Assembly: GCA_003427395.1 (NCBI GenBank)
Contig: BFEA01000036.1
Location: forward strand, 1,356,177 to 1,377,428
From: Chara braunii
Lineage: Eukaryota; Streptophyta; Charophyceae; Charales; Characeae
Reading direction: 5' to 3'
DNA: 21,252 nucleotides
Part shown: piece after piece, positions 1-10,059 of the stretch
Position numbering within the stretch: the stretch's first letter is position 1
Layout of the letters: the number at the start of each line of letters is the position of its first letter
Notes under the pieces: generated by a model
Database searches by the model: none
What the model saw: the letters and a program-made list of their open reading frames with translations, nothing else
What the model was told of the DNA's origin: nothing
Made by a program: the position numbers and the translations under genes

Positions 1-50
<50 letters not shown>

Positions 51-51
51 A

Positions 52-82
<31 letters not shown>

Positions 83-94
83 CACACACAACAC
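1..94. repeat. (CA)n microsatellite
   Basis: An almost pure CA dinucleotide tract with a few A-rich interruptions (AAACAAACACAT near 46-58, a G at 74). It sits at the very start of the window, so its true length is unknown. Confidence 0.97.
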
Positions 95-560
95 GATCGT
101 AATCAACGACTCGATAGACTGCCCTTCCCCCTTGTACCCCCACACCCGTGCCCCGCACGGTTTTTTCCCATGCCCCGACCCTGATCGCGCGAATGGACGC
201 GCGACCTCGCTCCATCTGCGCCCGTCCCACGGATTGTCGTGGGTGCGAATCAACGCGCGGATTGTCGTCTTGATGCCCTGACGCGCGGATTGTCGTCTTG
301 ATGCCCTGACGCGCGCATTCTCACAAGCGCGTCCTTTTTCCCACAGGCCCTGCGTCGTTTTGCGTCCGCGCACGCGACAACTGGCCCCGACCACAATCTT
401 TTCCCACAGGCCATGTGCCGCACACGACGGCTGGCCCCGACCACGATCTCACCATTTGGCACGCGACCTCCCTCCTCCAGTTCCGCCCGTCCCATGGTTT
501 TTCGTGGGCCCACAGTTACGTGTGACGGCGGGACCGCTATAACTTTTAGGTGTATGGAGA
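95..560. repeat. GC-rich degenerate repeat region, no gene
   Basis: GC-rich DNA built of short duplicated blocks. A 28-bp unit starting ACGCGCGGATTGTCG occurs twice exactly (253-280, 281-308) and begins a third time at 309. A second pair shares TTTTCCCACAGGCC and GGCCCCGACCAC about 50 bp apart (near 347-393 and 400-445). A third pair, CGCGACCTC...CGCCCGTCCCA...CGTGGG, occurs near 201-243 and 463-511 and can fold into a CCCACG/CGTGGG stem. The ORFs here change frame with the repeats and show no domain, so I do not call a gene. Confidence 0.6.
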
Positions 561-918
561 TATCGTCAAATATAATATATGAAGGGGTAACTACACAGGG
601 GTCACAAAAACAGTTTGAAAATGCATTCGGAACAGGGTTTCTGCAGTCCGATCAGGCCTTAAGTTCCAAATGCATTTGAAACTCGACTCTGAAGAAAGGT
701 CGCGTGGCCAAGTTTCGAAACTGCACTTCACTTTTCCAAGTAGCGCGTGGCCCAGGGTCTGTCCGTGGGCCGTAGTCTCGGGATTGAAAAGGCAGGAAGG
801 CAGAAAGGTGGCGGGTGGTCCACGGTTGAACATGCAAACCCGTAATTCCTGCCATCTCCCTCTTCCTCCGCTTTTCCCTATCCCCTTCCCCTCTTCCTCC
901 CCAGCTGCCCTCGTTGTC
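561..918. other. Unassigned intergenic DNA with a polypyrimidine tract
   Basis: No gene or known element is recognisable. There is a C/T-only-like stretch near 846-902 (TCTCCCTCTTCCTCCGC and similar). The string GCATTTGAAACT at 672-683 recurs near the right end of the window. Confidence 0.4.
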
Positions 919-921
919 CTT

Positions 922-944
922 TGTGTGTGTGTGTGTGTGTGTGT
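922..944. repeat. (TG)n microsatellite
   Basis: About eleven TG dinucleotides in a row, directly downstream of the polypyrimidine tract. Confidence 0.95.
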
Positions 945-970
945 ATCTGTGTGCTGCTCGACCCACAAAA

Positions 971-1015
971 GTGTGAATGTATCTGGTCAATTGTTTGTGT
1001 CAGATACATTCGCAC
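971..1015. repeat. Inverted repeat (hairpin) beyond the minus-strand gag remnant
   Basis: Arm 971-985 (GTGTGAATGTATCTG) and arm 1001-1015 (CAGATACATTCGCAC) pair at 14 of 15 positions across a 15-nt loop. A/T-rich flanks can extend the stem with mismatches. On the minus strand it lies about 15 bp past the last stop of the gag remnant. Confidence 0.8.
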
Positions 1016-1028
1016 CTTTTTGTTTTCT

Positions 1029-2937
1029 TTAACCATGCCGATCTTCAGGTTTCTAAGACCTTGCCATCCAAGACTCGCGAGGGTTCCTTGCCGACCACTC
1101 GGTTTCTAAGTCTTCTAGTAAGGCTTCAGACACATCCAACGAACAGAGTGTCGTTTGGTCTAGATGGGTCTGCGGGGTGACTAAAGAGTCAATAGCGTCG
1201 ACCAACTCCCAAAGTGGTGAAACCGTGAAGGTACACCAACCACTTCAGCATGAGTAGATGCAGCTGACACTTCTACTGGCCAGGTGTGTTTCCCTGGGTG
1301 GCGCTCGTAGAAGCAACACTCTGGGTGAAAGATCCCCCAAACCACCTTTGGGTGCAACCTTTTGAGAAACCTTCACGTTCTTGCACTTAAATTGTTGGTG
1401 GCCATACTCGCTGCAGTTAATGCAAACCCCTCGCAAATACCGGTCCCTCTACACATCTTGATCCAGACCATCCCTCACCCAAGCCGAAGTCTTGTTTGAG
1501 TTTCGTGCCTGCCCTTGACTCTTTTGTTGACCACCCTCCCTGCGACCAACTGCCTTTCCTTTAAATAGGGTGGCAAGGTTACTACCCTCTACACTCTCCT
1601 CGCTGCCTATCTCAGTCTCCTCCACAAGTTCAGAAAGGTCGTCGATCTCGGTTTGATTGCCATCGGAATCAGCCATCATCAAATGAGTTTCGTTCTTCTT
1701 CCACTCTTATGGACTCTTCTTCTTTCTTCCATCCACAGCTACCTGCTGAGCCCCTCCAAACCTTGCGTCTAAATCTAAGGCCTTGTTGTTGAAAGACTCG
1801 AGGGTGTGATACTCAATGCTGACCTCACTTACCAACAAATTCGTGATGTCTTTGAGAAAACATCTCAAGAAAATGGTAGGAGGACTTGGGGATCATAGTG
1901 AACTTCCGATACTACTACCAGTTTCTTCACGACACTTGTGAGTTATCACGCCATTTTGAACTTCTTAGTGTCAAAACCGGCCAACGCATCAGTGGCTTGC
2001 TGAGCCTGCTAAGGGTTGTGCCAAACGCGCCGCCACTAGGTTCATGAAGCTTTCAAGTGTCTGGGTCTGCACCAGTCGTTCATCCGTCTCGCAAAACCCT
2101 TTGTCGCTATGTACCCATTCAACCATCTTGTTCCCAATCCTTCTAGGTAAGAAGCGACAATGGTCACCTCCTCCTCACGCAGTGTACGCTTGGGCCGTAC
2201 TCGCAAAGGAATTGCGCTCAACCAAGTGTCGAGGGCCTCGTCCTTCTTATCTCCTGTGAAGACAGTCGGGGGTTTCATTGGGGTTTTCGGGTACCAAGGT
2301 TGTTGGGATCCAGTCTGTTCGACAAACTGTGTTGTTGACTGAACCGTCTGCTACCCTGAAGTTGTAGCAGCTGGACCTGGAGATGAAGTAACAAAGTCGG
2401 CGCTACTGCTGCCAACGTACCACTTGATGGGACACCAAATTGTAGAACAAATGGCCCTTTCATTGCCGGCAATTGAGCTGGCGATGCCACGATGAAAAAC
2501 TCCTTGTTGCCAGACACTTGGCCTACTAGGTATGGAGGGTAGTGGTCCTCTCCTTCCCTGCACAACCATCAGTATTTGGTCAAGGGTTGACTAGTTCTTA
2601 TCCAGCCGGCTATCAAAATACGCATTCATGTTTAGCAGATTCGCCTGAATGATCTTTCCTACATCATTCAAGGTCAAATTACCTAATGCAGCCTTATCGA
2701 CCTCTCTTTTCTCCAATCTAGCCTAACGATTGCTACTCTGTTTGTTTCTTTTAGTAGCATCTCTTAGTTGCTTCTCTAGCGGTAAGCGGAGTAACTCTAC
2801 TTGTCGGAGTTCTGACTCCTTTCTAGTAGGTGGGGGTGACAGGCTGTACTGCGAGCTTGCCATTTGACTGGTGGAGGGTCCTGCACTAGTCCCACTGGAT
2901 GAGACTAAGGTTCCTGACGTTTGCTGACCTTAACAAC
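1029..2937 (-). pseudogene. Ty3/gypsy-type gag, C-terminal part, decayed
   Basis: Read on the minus strand, this is the main part of a retrotransposon gag gene, which would have packaged element RNA in the cytoplasm. From about 2930 to 2042 one frame is open for roughly 296 codons except for three stops, all TAG (at 2725-2723, 2593-2591 and 2353-2351). It holds a capsid-type stretch beginning KPPTVFTGDKKDEALDTWL near 2275. After a frameshift near 2050 the reading continues with several stops through an acidic segment (about 1680-1449) to a CCHC zinc knuckle, CINCSEYGHQQFKC, at 1424-1383. A further stretch of about 70 codons with one internal stop ends at TAA 1031-1029; its link to gag is only likely. 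No protease or polymerase follows, so the element is truncated on this side. The knuckle and capsid pattern are seen; the gypsy assignment is inferred from them and from the primer site upstream. Confidence 0.8.
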
Positions 2938-3451
2938 AGAAAAATTCCCATGAGAAATGAAAGTTGAAAAAACATTCCAGAAAGAAAAAATCCTTCATAT
3001 TTATAAATTATCATTCCAATGTTCGTCCAATTCTAAAATTTTCAATTTAATGTGACAAGTTCCCGTCTAAATATGAGTTTTCCCTTCGAGCTACATCTAT
3101 TTGTTCAAAATGGAATGAAAGTCTGGACGAGTTTATGAAATGTCTTAATTAGATTTCCGTTCTACTGCAACAAATATCTTCTAATTTAGATTGGATTAAC
3201 CTATTTATGACTGAAAAACCTTACATAGAATAACAGTCCAATTAAAATATTTCATGAACTCATCCAGACTTTCATTCCATCTCTAGCATGCAGTTCACAT
3301 AAGAAGGGATACCCCATTCTTGGAAGGAAAGTTTTCAAGTAAGACGAAATTTTTTAAAATTAGAATGGCATTTTTTCAGATGGAATGAAAATTTGAAATT
3401 TGGAATGTAATTTTACGCTAGAATGATTATTTAATTCTGGGAAATTTTTCG
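2938..3451. mobile_element. Palindromic AT-rich insertion (foldback/MITE-like)
   Basis: A 514-bp AT-rich block is a near-palindrome along its whole length, centred near 3195. The ends match as inverted repeats: AGAAAAATTCCCA at the left, TGGGAAATTTTTC at the right. Strong inner arms are 3110-3141 and 3250-3280, sharing TGGAATGAAAGTCTGGA on opposite strands. It carries no ORF of note and splits the minus-strand gag in two. I could not find a convincing target duplication, so the transposon family is unassigned. Confidence 0.7.
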
Positions 3452-3670
3452 GTTGAAGAGGTCGCTGCATATGTAGCCATTACTACTGTGCTAGTTGTTG
3501 CTGCTGCTAATGTTTGTTCCGCAGTTGCTGGTGCCTCCCTACCGGTCGACAAATGTCGGGCCCTTGCTTCGGCCCGGATCCTTCTTTCGTCCCCTGACAG
3601 CAAACCCTGAAACACTATCGGAATCCTACGTGTGTCCCGCCGTGTTTGCCTCCTATCATCAGTTGTCCCT
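3452..3670 (-). pseudogene. Gag N-terminal fragment, minus strand
   Basis: On the minus strand an open reading frame runs from about 3669 through RRDTRRIPIVFQGLLSGDER (near 3640-3580) and an Ala/Thr-rich part to ATSSTEKF, where the palindromic insertion begins. The basic, charged N-terminus and Ala/Thr-rich run suit a gag leader segment, and its strand and position match the larger gag remnant on the other side of the insertion. The true start codon is not clear: the frame is closed by stops upstream of about 3690. I infer that it was once continuous with the 2937-1029 remnant. This part has no diagnostic motif of its own. Confidence 0.5.
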
Positions 3671-4901
3671 TCCCCACTATTTGTACCCTTTATCAGCTAG
3701 GCAAATCACTATTTGCACTAGTGTCCTCAGTGGGGCCTACCACAACATATGTTTGATTGAGTTTTAAAATAAACTACAATAAATTTATTCAGCAAGCCAA
3801 CTAGGCTATCGATCAAGTGGTGTCAATAACATTTACACAAACTAAACAAATGATATATCCTTATTTGATAAGTTCTCTCACAACAGCAACGAATCAGAAG
3901 TGGCTAAGGTAGACTACTACAGTTCCAGCCTGAGACTGTCTGTCAGGTTTTAGCAGTATGTCACCACAACTTATGAAAATAAAAATAAATCATTTGCATT
4001 GATGTATGCAGAAATGAAAATAAATTGTGTTTGTGTACAAACACCTATTGGAACCTTCCCTTTCCCTGTTTGTCGTGTGCACAACGGCCCACCCCTATGC
4101 CCAGGAACCCGCTTATGACCAGCACTGCCCGTTATTATCCTCGCGTGCAACGAGCCTTACATCCGACTGATCTGGCCGATCAAGGGGCACTTTAAGGACA
4201 ACCCCCGAAGTCCTTAGGAATTATTTAACGCCGTAGACAAGATGACGATCACAACCAGCATTCAGATCAGATCCCGCCAAAGGTTCTTTATAGATGGTCA
4301 GGTTGACGTCTCGCATAAGACTGGTCAGTCCACGTTCCCTCTACAATGCAGCAAAGCATGTGGGGTGGCATGGTGACCACAACCCGTGCTTCGACTAGGG
4401 CCCTTGAGAGCCATCTCCCTCTCCGTCCAAATGCACCACCGGGAAGAATGTCGACTCTCAAGGCAGAACACTCATGACTCCTGAACCAGAAGAGGACACT
4501 CAAGTTGGACTCACTTCCTCACGGTAAGAAGATATAATTGAGATGGGAGATAAGGTAAGGGAACAACGTACCGAAAGATAGTTGCCCCCAACCACAAATT
4601 TCTCACCAATTGAGTTGACGTGCATTTTGATGACCGGTCATAGCCTCGATACCACACCCAATGCAATGGAGTGTCACCTCAGCCAAAATGCCATGTCAGC
4701 ATGCTCTCATCATCTTGCGTATATCCGTTGTCGCCACAACTCCCACTTTGTTGCCGCATCCTTCCGCCTATGCTCCACTCTACCCGGGGCTCCCGGGAGT
4801 CTTCTATAACAAGCCAGCACCAATGTATCCTTACTGCGTAAAAGCTTCGTCAGCGCACCAAGTAACAAAGTCACCAGCGTCAGTGCTGGCGATAGCGAAC
4901 C
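3671..4901 (-). other. Untranslated leader of the minus-strand element
   Basis: This 1.2-kb stretch lies between the gag remnant and the primer-binding site of the minus-strand element. No ORF in it shows a domain. Its length is close to the 1.1-kb leader of the plus-strand element nearby. The part at 3760-4030 is AT-rich; the rest is of mixed composition. Confidence 0.45.
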
Positions 4902-4914
4902 AACTCCGATACCA
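4902..4914 (-). other. Primer-binding site (initiator tRNA-Met type), minus strand
   Basis: The minus strand reads TGGTATCGGAGTT, differing from the usual plant site TGGTATCAGAGC at two of twelve positions. It lies three bases (ATT) after a CA, the expected LTR end, at 4919-4918. The plus-strand element has the same CA-ATT-TGGTA arrangement, which supports the call. Confidence 0.7.
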
Positions 4915-4917
4915 AAT

Positions 4918-6015
4918 TGCAAGGATAATGATTGGGAGCGATAGACAAAAAAAACAAGTTGCAAAATCACAAAGTAGCTCAGATAGTTGTGTACGAAGAA
5001 GAGAGCACAATGCACCAAAATACCAAGTCAATAAGAGCAATACAATAAACTCTGATGTCAATGTCGCCACACTCTGGTCACACTAACACAGTATCCATTG
5101 TCCCTCCTACTGTCTGGCGCTCGTCGCCTAGCCTAGTACTCCAATTAACCTAACTATCCTATTTACGTTCTTGCAGCCAGATCACATGATCGCAGTTGAA
5201 GACCAATGTACGTTGACGTCATCGCCGATGCCAATGGCCAGCATACACCAGGTACGTGCTCTCTCCTCCCATCATCACACCTCGACTCCCCACCTCTGCA
5301 TGCGCCTCTTACCCGAAGACCACCATCACCAACACCTACACACGCACACTAGGCCCGACTATGGCCGTTGTGCGCCCAATGCCACCACAATGCCCTCTTC
5401 ACCACTTAGCGCTCACGCGTGCCCCAGCCTGCCTGCATAGCGCATCTTCGCACGACAATGCAGCAGCGTGGCCGCAATGCCTGCACAGGCCAACATGCCC
5501 TCCCATTGGGGCACACACTTTCCTTTATGGAAAGTATGCCCGCTGCTGGCTGGCCTTGCCAGGCATGTGGGGGCCCCAGTAGCTTGCTTCTGGCCCTAGG
5601 TGTTTGCGCCCAGGCCCAGTTTCCGATACAGGCCTGGGCCTCGTGCAGTTAGGCACGTTGGCAGCTACTTAGCCTCCAAGTGTTCGCAGCATTCTCATTG
5701 GCTTCCAGCTCATGTGTGACGATAATGCTGCTCTCTCATTGGCCCGCAGCCAGTCCATGATGTGTTTGCCTAACACAGCGTGTGCCCAGGGCGCAACCCC
5801 CTGAGCCTTGGGCTCAACTATACAACGCAACCCTTACTAAGTCTTTTGAAAAGAGCCTAAAGTCTCATGTTGCTCTGTAACCAGCTACCGTGCTGCAACT
5901 GTCTGAATCCCACTTAGGAAAAAATGTTGAAAACATGCCTCTCATGGATATTCAGGCCCGCCTTCACTTAGGGTGGGCACAGGCTTGCTAGGAGCCGCAG
6001 CCTAGAACACTTGTA
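4918..6015 (-). repeat. 5' LTR of the minus-strand element, main part
   Basis: The 3' edge of the LTR is set by the CA-ATT-primer site at 4919-4902. The region contains no convincing gene. It has a 9-bp hairpin (GCCCAGGCC at 5608-5616 with GGCCTGGGC at 5631-5639) and, on the minus strand, a TATA-like GTATAGTT near 5820. It is interrupted at 6015 by the plus-strand element. If it resumes at 14798-14838, where the minus strand starts TGTGAGGCATGAGG, the LTR is about 1.14 kb long, close to the 1.10-1.13 kb LTRs of the inner element. The right edge is an inference because the second LTR copy is absent. Confidence 0.5.
6012..6015. other. Left target-site duplication of the inner element
   Basis: TGTA directly precedes the TG that starts the 5' LTR, and TGTA directly follows the CA that ends the 3' LTR at 14798-14801. 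A 4-bp match alone is weak, but it falls exactly at the LTR edges set by comparing the two copies. Confidence 0.55.
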
Positions 6016-7118
6016 TGCAATAACCCATGCAGTATGCCTCGTGGAATGTTTAGGGCCTCGCCAGGCCACCACTCAGACCCAGGCTGAAGGGGAGAAAAGA
6101 CCCCTACGTGGATTCAAGGCCTGAGCGGGCGACAATTGACCAAAATCAACTGCCCGACGTCCAACAGTCAAAGTCAAAATGGACCTAGCCCACGCCGCCG
6201 ACCAGACACACACACTTGTTTGTATGCAGGTACCCATACAGCATCAGGACCAAGTGGAAGTCTGCAAATGTACACAATCTAGGCCCTCCACTATGAGTCA
6301 ATTTGTACGGCTGTGGGAGGGAGACCAGAGGCCAGACTGCCACCTCAAACACTACATAAGGCTTGGTCTCCAAGAGGTCAACATTCAGTCTTGCTATGTT
6401 GCCTTGACACTGGCTTGACTCTAGCTGGTCGCTGGCTTAACGTTGGCTGGATGCTGGCTTGACGCTGGCTGTGCGCTGGTACTGTGGACGATGATGCGGG
6501 ACTGTGGCAGCATTGCGTCTTCTCTGTTGAGCGCCAACCTTTGTTGATGTAGCGCATGCCACTTGTCTACATTGCTAATGTGGCGCATGCCACCTGTCTA
6601 CATTGCTGATGTGGCGCAGGCCATTTGTCTTCATTGCTGATGTGGCGCATGCCACCTGTCCTTATTGCTGACGTGGCATTGGCCATGCTGTGTACATGAG
6701 GTGATTGGTCGCGACAAGGAGGGAGATCGGGATCTGTGGATGATTGGGGAACTGGTACTCACATGAGGTTGACATCGATACCGTGTACTGTTGTTTGAAT
6801 TCATTCGTCTCAATGAGATGACAGTGCCATGTGGCACTTCTATGTGATCAGGACTTGTCGAACTTGTTGCTGGATATTGATTGATGACGTGGAGGCGAGG
6901 GGAAGCCCGGAGAACTCGGAGAAGGATAGGTCAATGTAGGGCTACTCTATTGGTGGTCATTGATTATCTATTCGACCCTCTTATCTATCTATTTTTCCTC
7001 CACTCTCTTCGTTTATTGGTAACGAGACATTGTATCAACATATTGGGGATATTGTGCAGACCTGAGTCAACTTGTACTTTGACGTCTGACGAGTATCTTC
7101 CAATCTGGGTTCATTACA
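6016..7118 (+). repeat. 5' LTR
   Basis: It starts TGCAATAACCCATGC and ends TGGGTTCATTACA, matching 13668-14797 along its length, and is 1103 bp long. It holds a degenerate CTGGCTTGA-type short repeat (about 6405-6480) and a 31-bp tandem array (6543-6690). A weak TATA-like ACTACATAAGG at 6351-6361 is kept in both LTRs; this is only a candidate promoter. Confidence 0.9.
6543..6697 (+). repeat. 31-bp tandem array inside the 5' LTR
   Basis: Units begin at 6543, 6574, 6605, 6636 and 6667, exactly 31 bp apart. The consensus starts GCTGATGTGGCGCATGCCAC. Several units hold a GTGGC-N4-GCCAC dyad that could form a 5-bp stem. The 3' LTR has the matching array, so it was present before the insertion. 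Confidence 0.95.
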
Positions 7119-7121
7119 ATT

Positions 7122-7134
7122 TGGTAACTGAGCA
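7122..7134 (+). other. Primer-binding site (initiator tRNA-Met type)
   Basis: TGGTAACTGAGCA lies three bases (ATT) after the LTR end CA at 7117-7118. It matches TGGTATCAGAGCA at 11 of 13 positions, so minus-strand DNA synthesis was probably primed by initiator tRNA-Met. Confidence 0.75.
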
Positions 7135-8222
7135 TACCTCCTTCATCACGATCTGCTATCAGGTGCTGATGTGGCACCTAGGTAAGTGGGAGGTGTTGCA
7201 CATGCAGGAATGAAACACGTTTATTAACGCGCGCGGTTAATACCGCATGTCTAGACATTGAGTACCGCACGTGCGTGCAGCCTCCCTTAAAGTTGATGAC
7301 GTGGTTACACTGAAGAAGATTGAGATACTGGTGAGAGCATCGTTGGCAACAGGTTGACGTGGCGCTGGTTAAGAGAGAGAGAGTGTGTGGATACTGGGAC
7401 TGCTAACGTGGCGTGCTGCCTACGTGGGATGACGTAGGGATGCTGACGTGGCATCCTACTACTATTCGCAAGGCATTGTCTGACGTCGCACGTACCTGTG
7501 TCGCGATTGCTTGCCAACAGAGCGCTTCACATTTTGAGCTGGCGTGGCATACCAGTGTGGATGTGTTTGCAGGGCATTCATTGCTGACGTGACATCCCCC
7601 GTAGACCTTCCAGGTCATTGACGCTGACATGGTAGACTCTGCAGAGCTGCTGTGTTGGCATTCCAGGGGTGACACGTGGCATGCATGGCATGCTGCTGTG
7701 GGTGAGGTGTTGACCTTGCACATGTGTGTTGGCAGACAATATCGCTTCACAATTTGCTGTAGTGTCACGTGTCGCCCCTTGTGTTTGGTTGCATTAGTTC
7801 TGCAGATGGTACAACCGTAGGGGAAGGAAGGCTAACTATTGATTGTTGTTGGTTGTGTTGACTTACCTGTTTGGTTGTTCTGTAGTTGATGTGCATACTG
7901 AGATGTTGTGTTGTTGTCTTGATCACACTGGCCGTGGCTGCGGGGCTTATACACTTTTGTAGGACGTCATCACACATAGATCAGACAGCAGGAGTTAGAC
8001 TAGGAGGAAATTGATTTCCATTCTTTTGAATTGATTTATTTATTTCTTGCTGTAGTAAGTCGAAACCATGTGTGATCGTGAAAATTATTATTGCTTTGTA
8101 ATTATTTATTCTGCAGTAAATACATCATCTGAAAATGTCTTACCTCTAGAACTCTCTGCGTTTCTCCATTCTGACTCGCTCCATTCCTTACTTTCTCCTA
8201 CCTGTCTCTGTCACCTTCTTCG
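7135..8222 (+). other. Untranslated leader of the inner element
   Basis: About 1.1 kb between the primer site and gag, with no ORF that shows a domain. Its first two thirds are dense in ACGT cores and in degenerate GCTGACGTGGCAT units resembling the 31-bp LTR repeat. The last part (about 7980-8220) is T-rich and ends in a pyrimidine-rich stretch before gag. Confidence 0.7.
7217..7770 (+). promoter_or_regulatory. Cluster of ACGT-core motifs
   Basis: About a dozen ACGT cores occur in some 550 bp, including TGACGTGG at 7297, 7355 and 7444, TGACGTCG at 7481, TGACGTGA at 7585 and CACGTGG at 7673. Plant bZIP and related factors bind such C-box/G-box sequences, so a promoter or enhancer role is possible. 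It may instead be a by-product of a decayed repeat whose unit contains GACGTGG. Confidence 0.4.
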
Positions 8223-10005
8223 TTGATGAGGAAGGTGGAGTGCAAACACGTGGCCAGATTGACAACAGACGACAACAAATGTTGGGTCGTCTTCAATAGC
8301 TTTAGAATAAGTTGCATGACGCTGGAGTCATGGTTGAACAACACGTACACAACCAGTTCGATCTGCGTGCCGCAGAAACCGAGCTATGGAAGGCTGAAAC
8401 GATTGTTCAGATGATGGAGGTCAACGGGAGAGTGCAACGGACTATTGATCAGGGCCGAATGACCCTTGACCAATATTTCGTTTAGGAGCTGGCGAAGATT
8501 GCTGGTAATGTGCCGAAAGGAGAAGGGGAAGTGAAAGAAGAAAAAAAGGAAAGAAGTGCAAATGCTTGAACTGTCTGAGGAATTGATGATGACAAACATT
8601 AGACAATTAGAAGAGACACTAGATGCAGGAAAGAGAAAGATTGAAGAGTACCGAAGGACAAAAATCGAAAAAAAAAAAGTGAGAAAGGAAAGGAGAAGAA
8701 ACCAAACAACAATTTCATTTTGAAGGAACAGAAACTGACCTTGCATTTGTTCTTCATAACTTGATGGACCACCTTGCACGCCTCGAATTGGAGATTGATA
8801 GTAACACCGCCGCGGTGGAGACAATGACTAGACTGATCAAAGAGAAAGATAAGGTGGTGTATGGCGAGGTTGCCAAGGGGGGAAAGAAGATAGAACCCCA
8901 AGACAATTTAATGAAAAATACAATGAAAATCACGAAAGTAACGCCGAAGAAATCGGACGGTTCCAAGAAGGAATCCGAGAAGCCAGCAGAAAAGAAAGAA
9001 GAACCCGCAAAAAAGAAAGAACCGGCCAAGAAAGTAGAAAAACCGAAAAGGAAGGAGAAGGTGAAGATAAAATTGTCGTTCACCTCCAACAATAAAAAGG
9101 AATAAAATTTATTATTGTGGATTGCTGAAATCCAGACCTATTGCACCACCGCTCCTGTTGAGCCCGAGAATCGGGTGGCCTTCTCTACGTCGTGTTTGGG
9201 AGGAGTGTTTAAGGAGTGGGTACTATCCAAACCTAACGCTGTTGGCTTTGAGGACATTGATGAGTGGACAAAGACCTTGACTCTCCGATAATTTCTCCAA
9301 AAGATTAGGGATATATTCTTGGATAAGATGACGACCGATATTACCTTTGATGAACTCACCACCATAGCCACAAGCGTTGAACGTCTGTGGATGCTTTGTC
9401 ACGTGAAGTGGACCGTCTCTTGCAGGTACCTGGATTAAACTTGCAGTATAACCAGGTTCTATATATATATTCACGTGCTTTGTCCGCACCCATTTGCGGA
9501 CAGCTCGTGGCAGAAGCAAAGTCTGGAAAATACAACCATAGGCAATTTTGCGATCGTGCTCTCCAACGAGAGCAGATGCTCACTCAGGTAAAGGGCACAT
9601 ATGCCTCAGTGGTAAAGTCTAGACTGGTTGGTGGGTATGACAAGCGGGTCCCAGGAGCATATACTCATCGTCTTTGACGATGAGACCATAGAGAAGTTAC
9701 CCTTTGACGAGTCTGAGGAAGGAGGAGGTAATGTCGGCAGCGAGTTTGGGAAGGGTGACATCGCTGCTGTAGTGGCCAACAAGGGTGACCTAAGTCAGTG
9801 GAAGAAGAAAAGGCAGCCACGCTCATTTCCCGAGCATCCCGACATCACATATGGAAAGCCCTGGGAAAATATGGGAATGACACGTGAGGAGTGACAGTCC
9901 AAGATCGACAACCGTCAGTGCCTCAAGTGCCGAAACGTAGGACACGTGATAGCCTGGTGTCCTTTGATTAGAAACCCAAAAGCGAGTAGCCAGTAGGAGT
10001 AACAT
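8223..10005 (+). pseudogene. gag of the inner element, broken
   Basis: Gag would form the particle that packages element RNA. The reading can be followed in pieces: a coiled-coil-like Glu/Gln-rich part (8223-8560, with stops near 8310 and 8480), a charged part (8565-8700), a Lys/Glu/Pro-rich linker (8761-9105, ending in TAA), then the capsid-like domain (about 9116-9620), including AFSTSCLGGVFKEWVLSKPN and LSREVDRLLQVPGLNLQYN in different frames. A CCHC zinc knuckle, CLKCRNVGHVIAWC, lies at 9919-9960, after a TGA at 9892-9894. At least three frame changes are needed, so the gene is dead. The start is uncertain; the in-frame sequence is recognisable from about 8217. Confidence 0.85.
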
Positions 10006-10059
10006 CTGTTCCTACTGAGTTGAAGGGTTTAGACAAAGATAAGGCACCGACAACCCCTA

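Noticed and set aside
5171-5652. Overlapping His/Pro/Cys-rich ORFs
   Set aside because: They fall in the presumed minus-strand LTR, overlap in several frames and have no domain.
6543-6697. CRISPR array
   Set aside because: The 31-bp units are tandem without unique spacers, inside the LTR of a eukaryotic retrotransposon.
8384-9092. Overlapping minus-strand ORFs rich in Phe, Ser and Leu
   Set aside because: They are antisense to the Lys/Glu-rich gag linker of the inner element, whose codons give Phe, Ser and Leu on the other strand.
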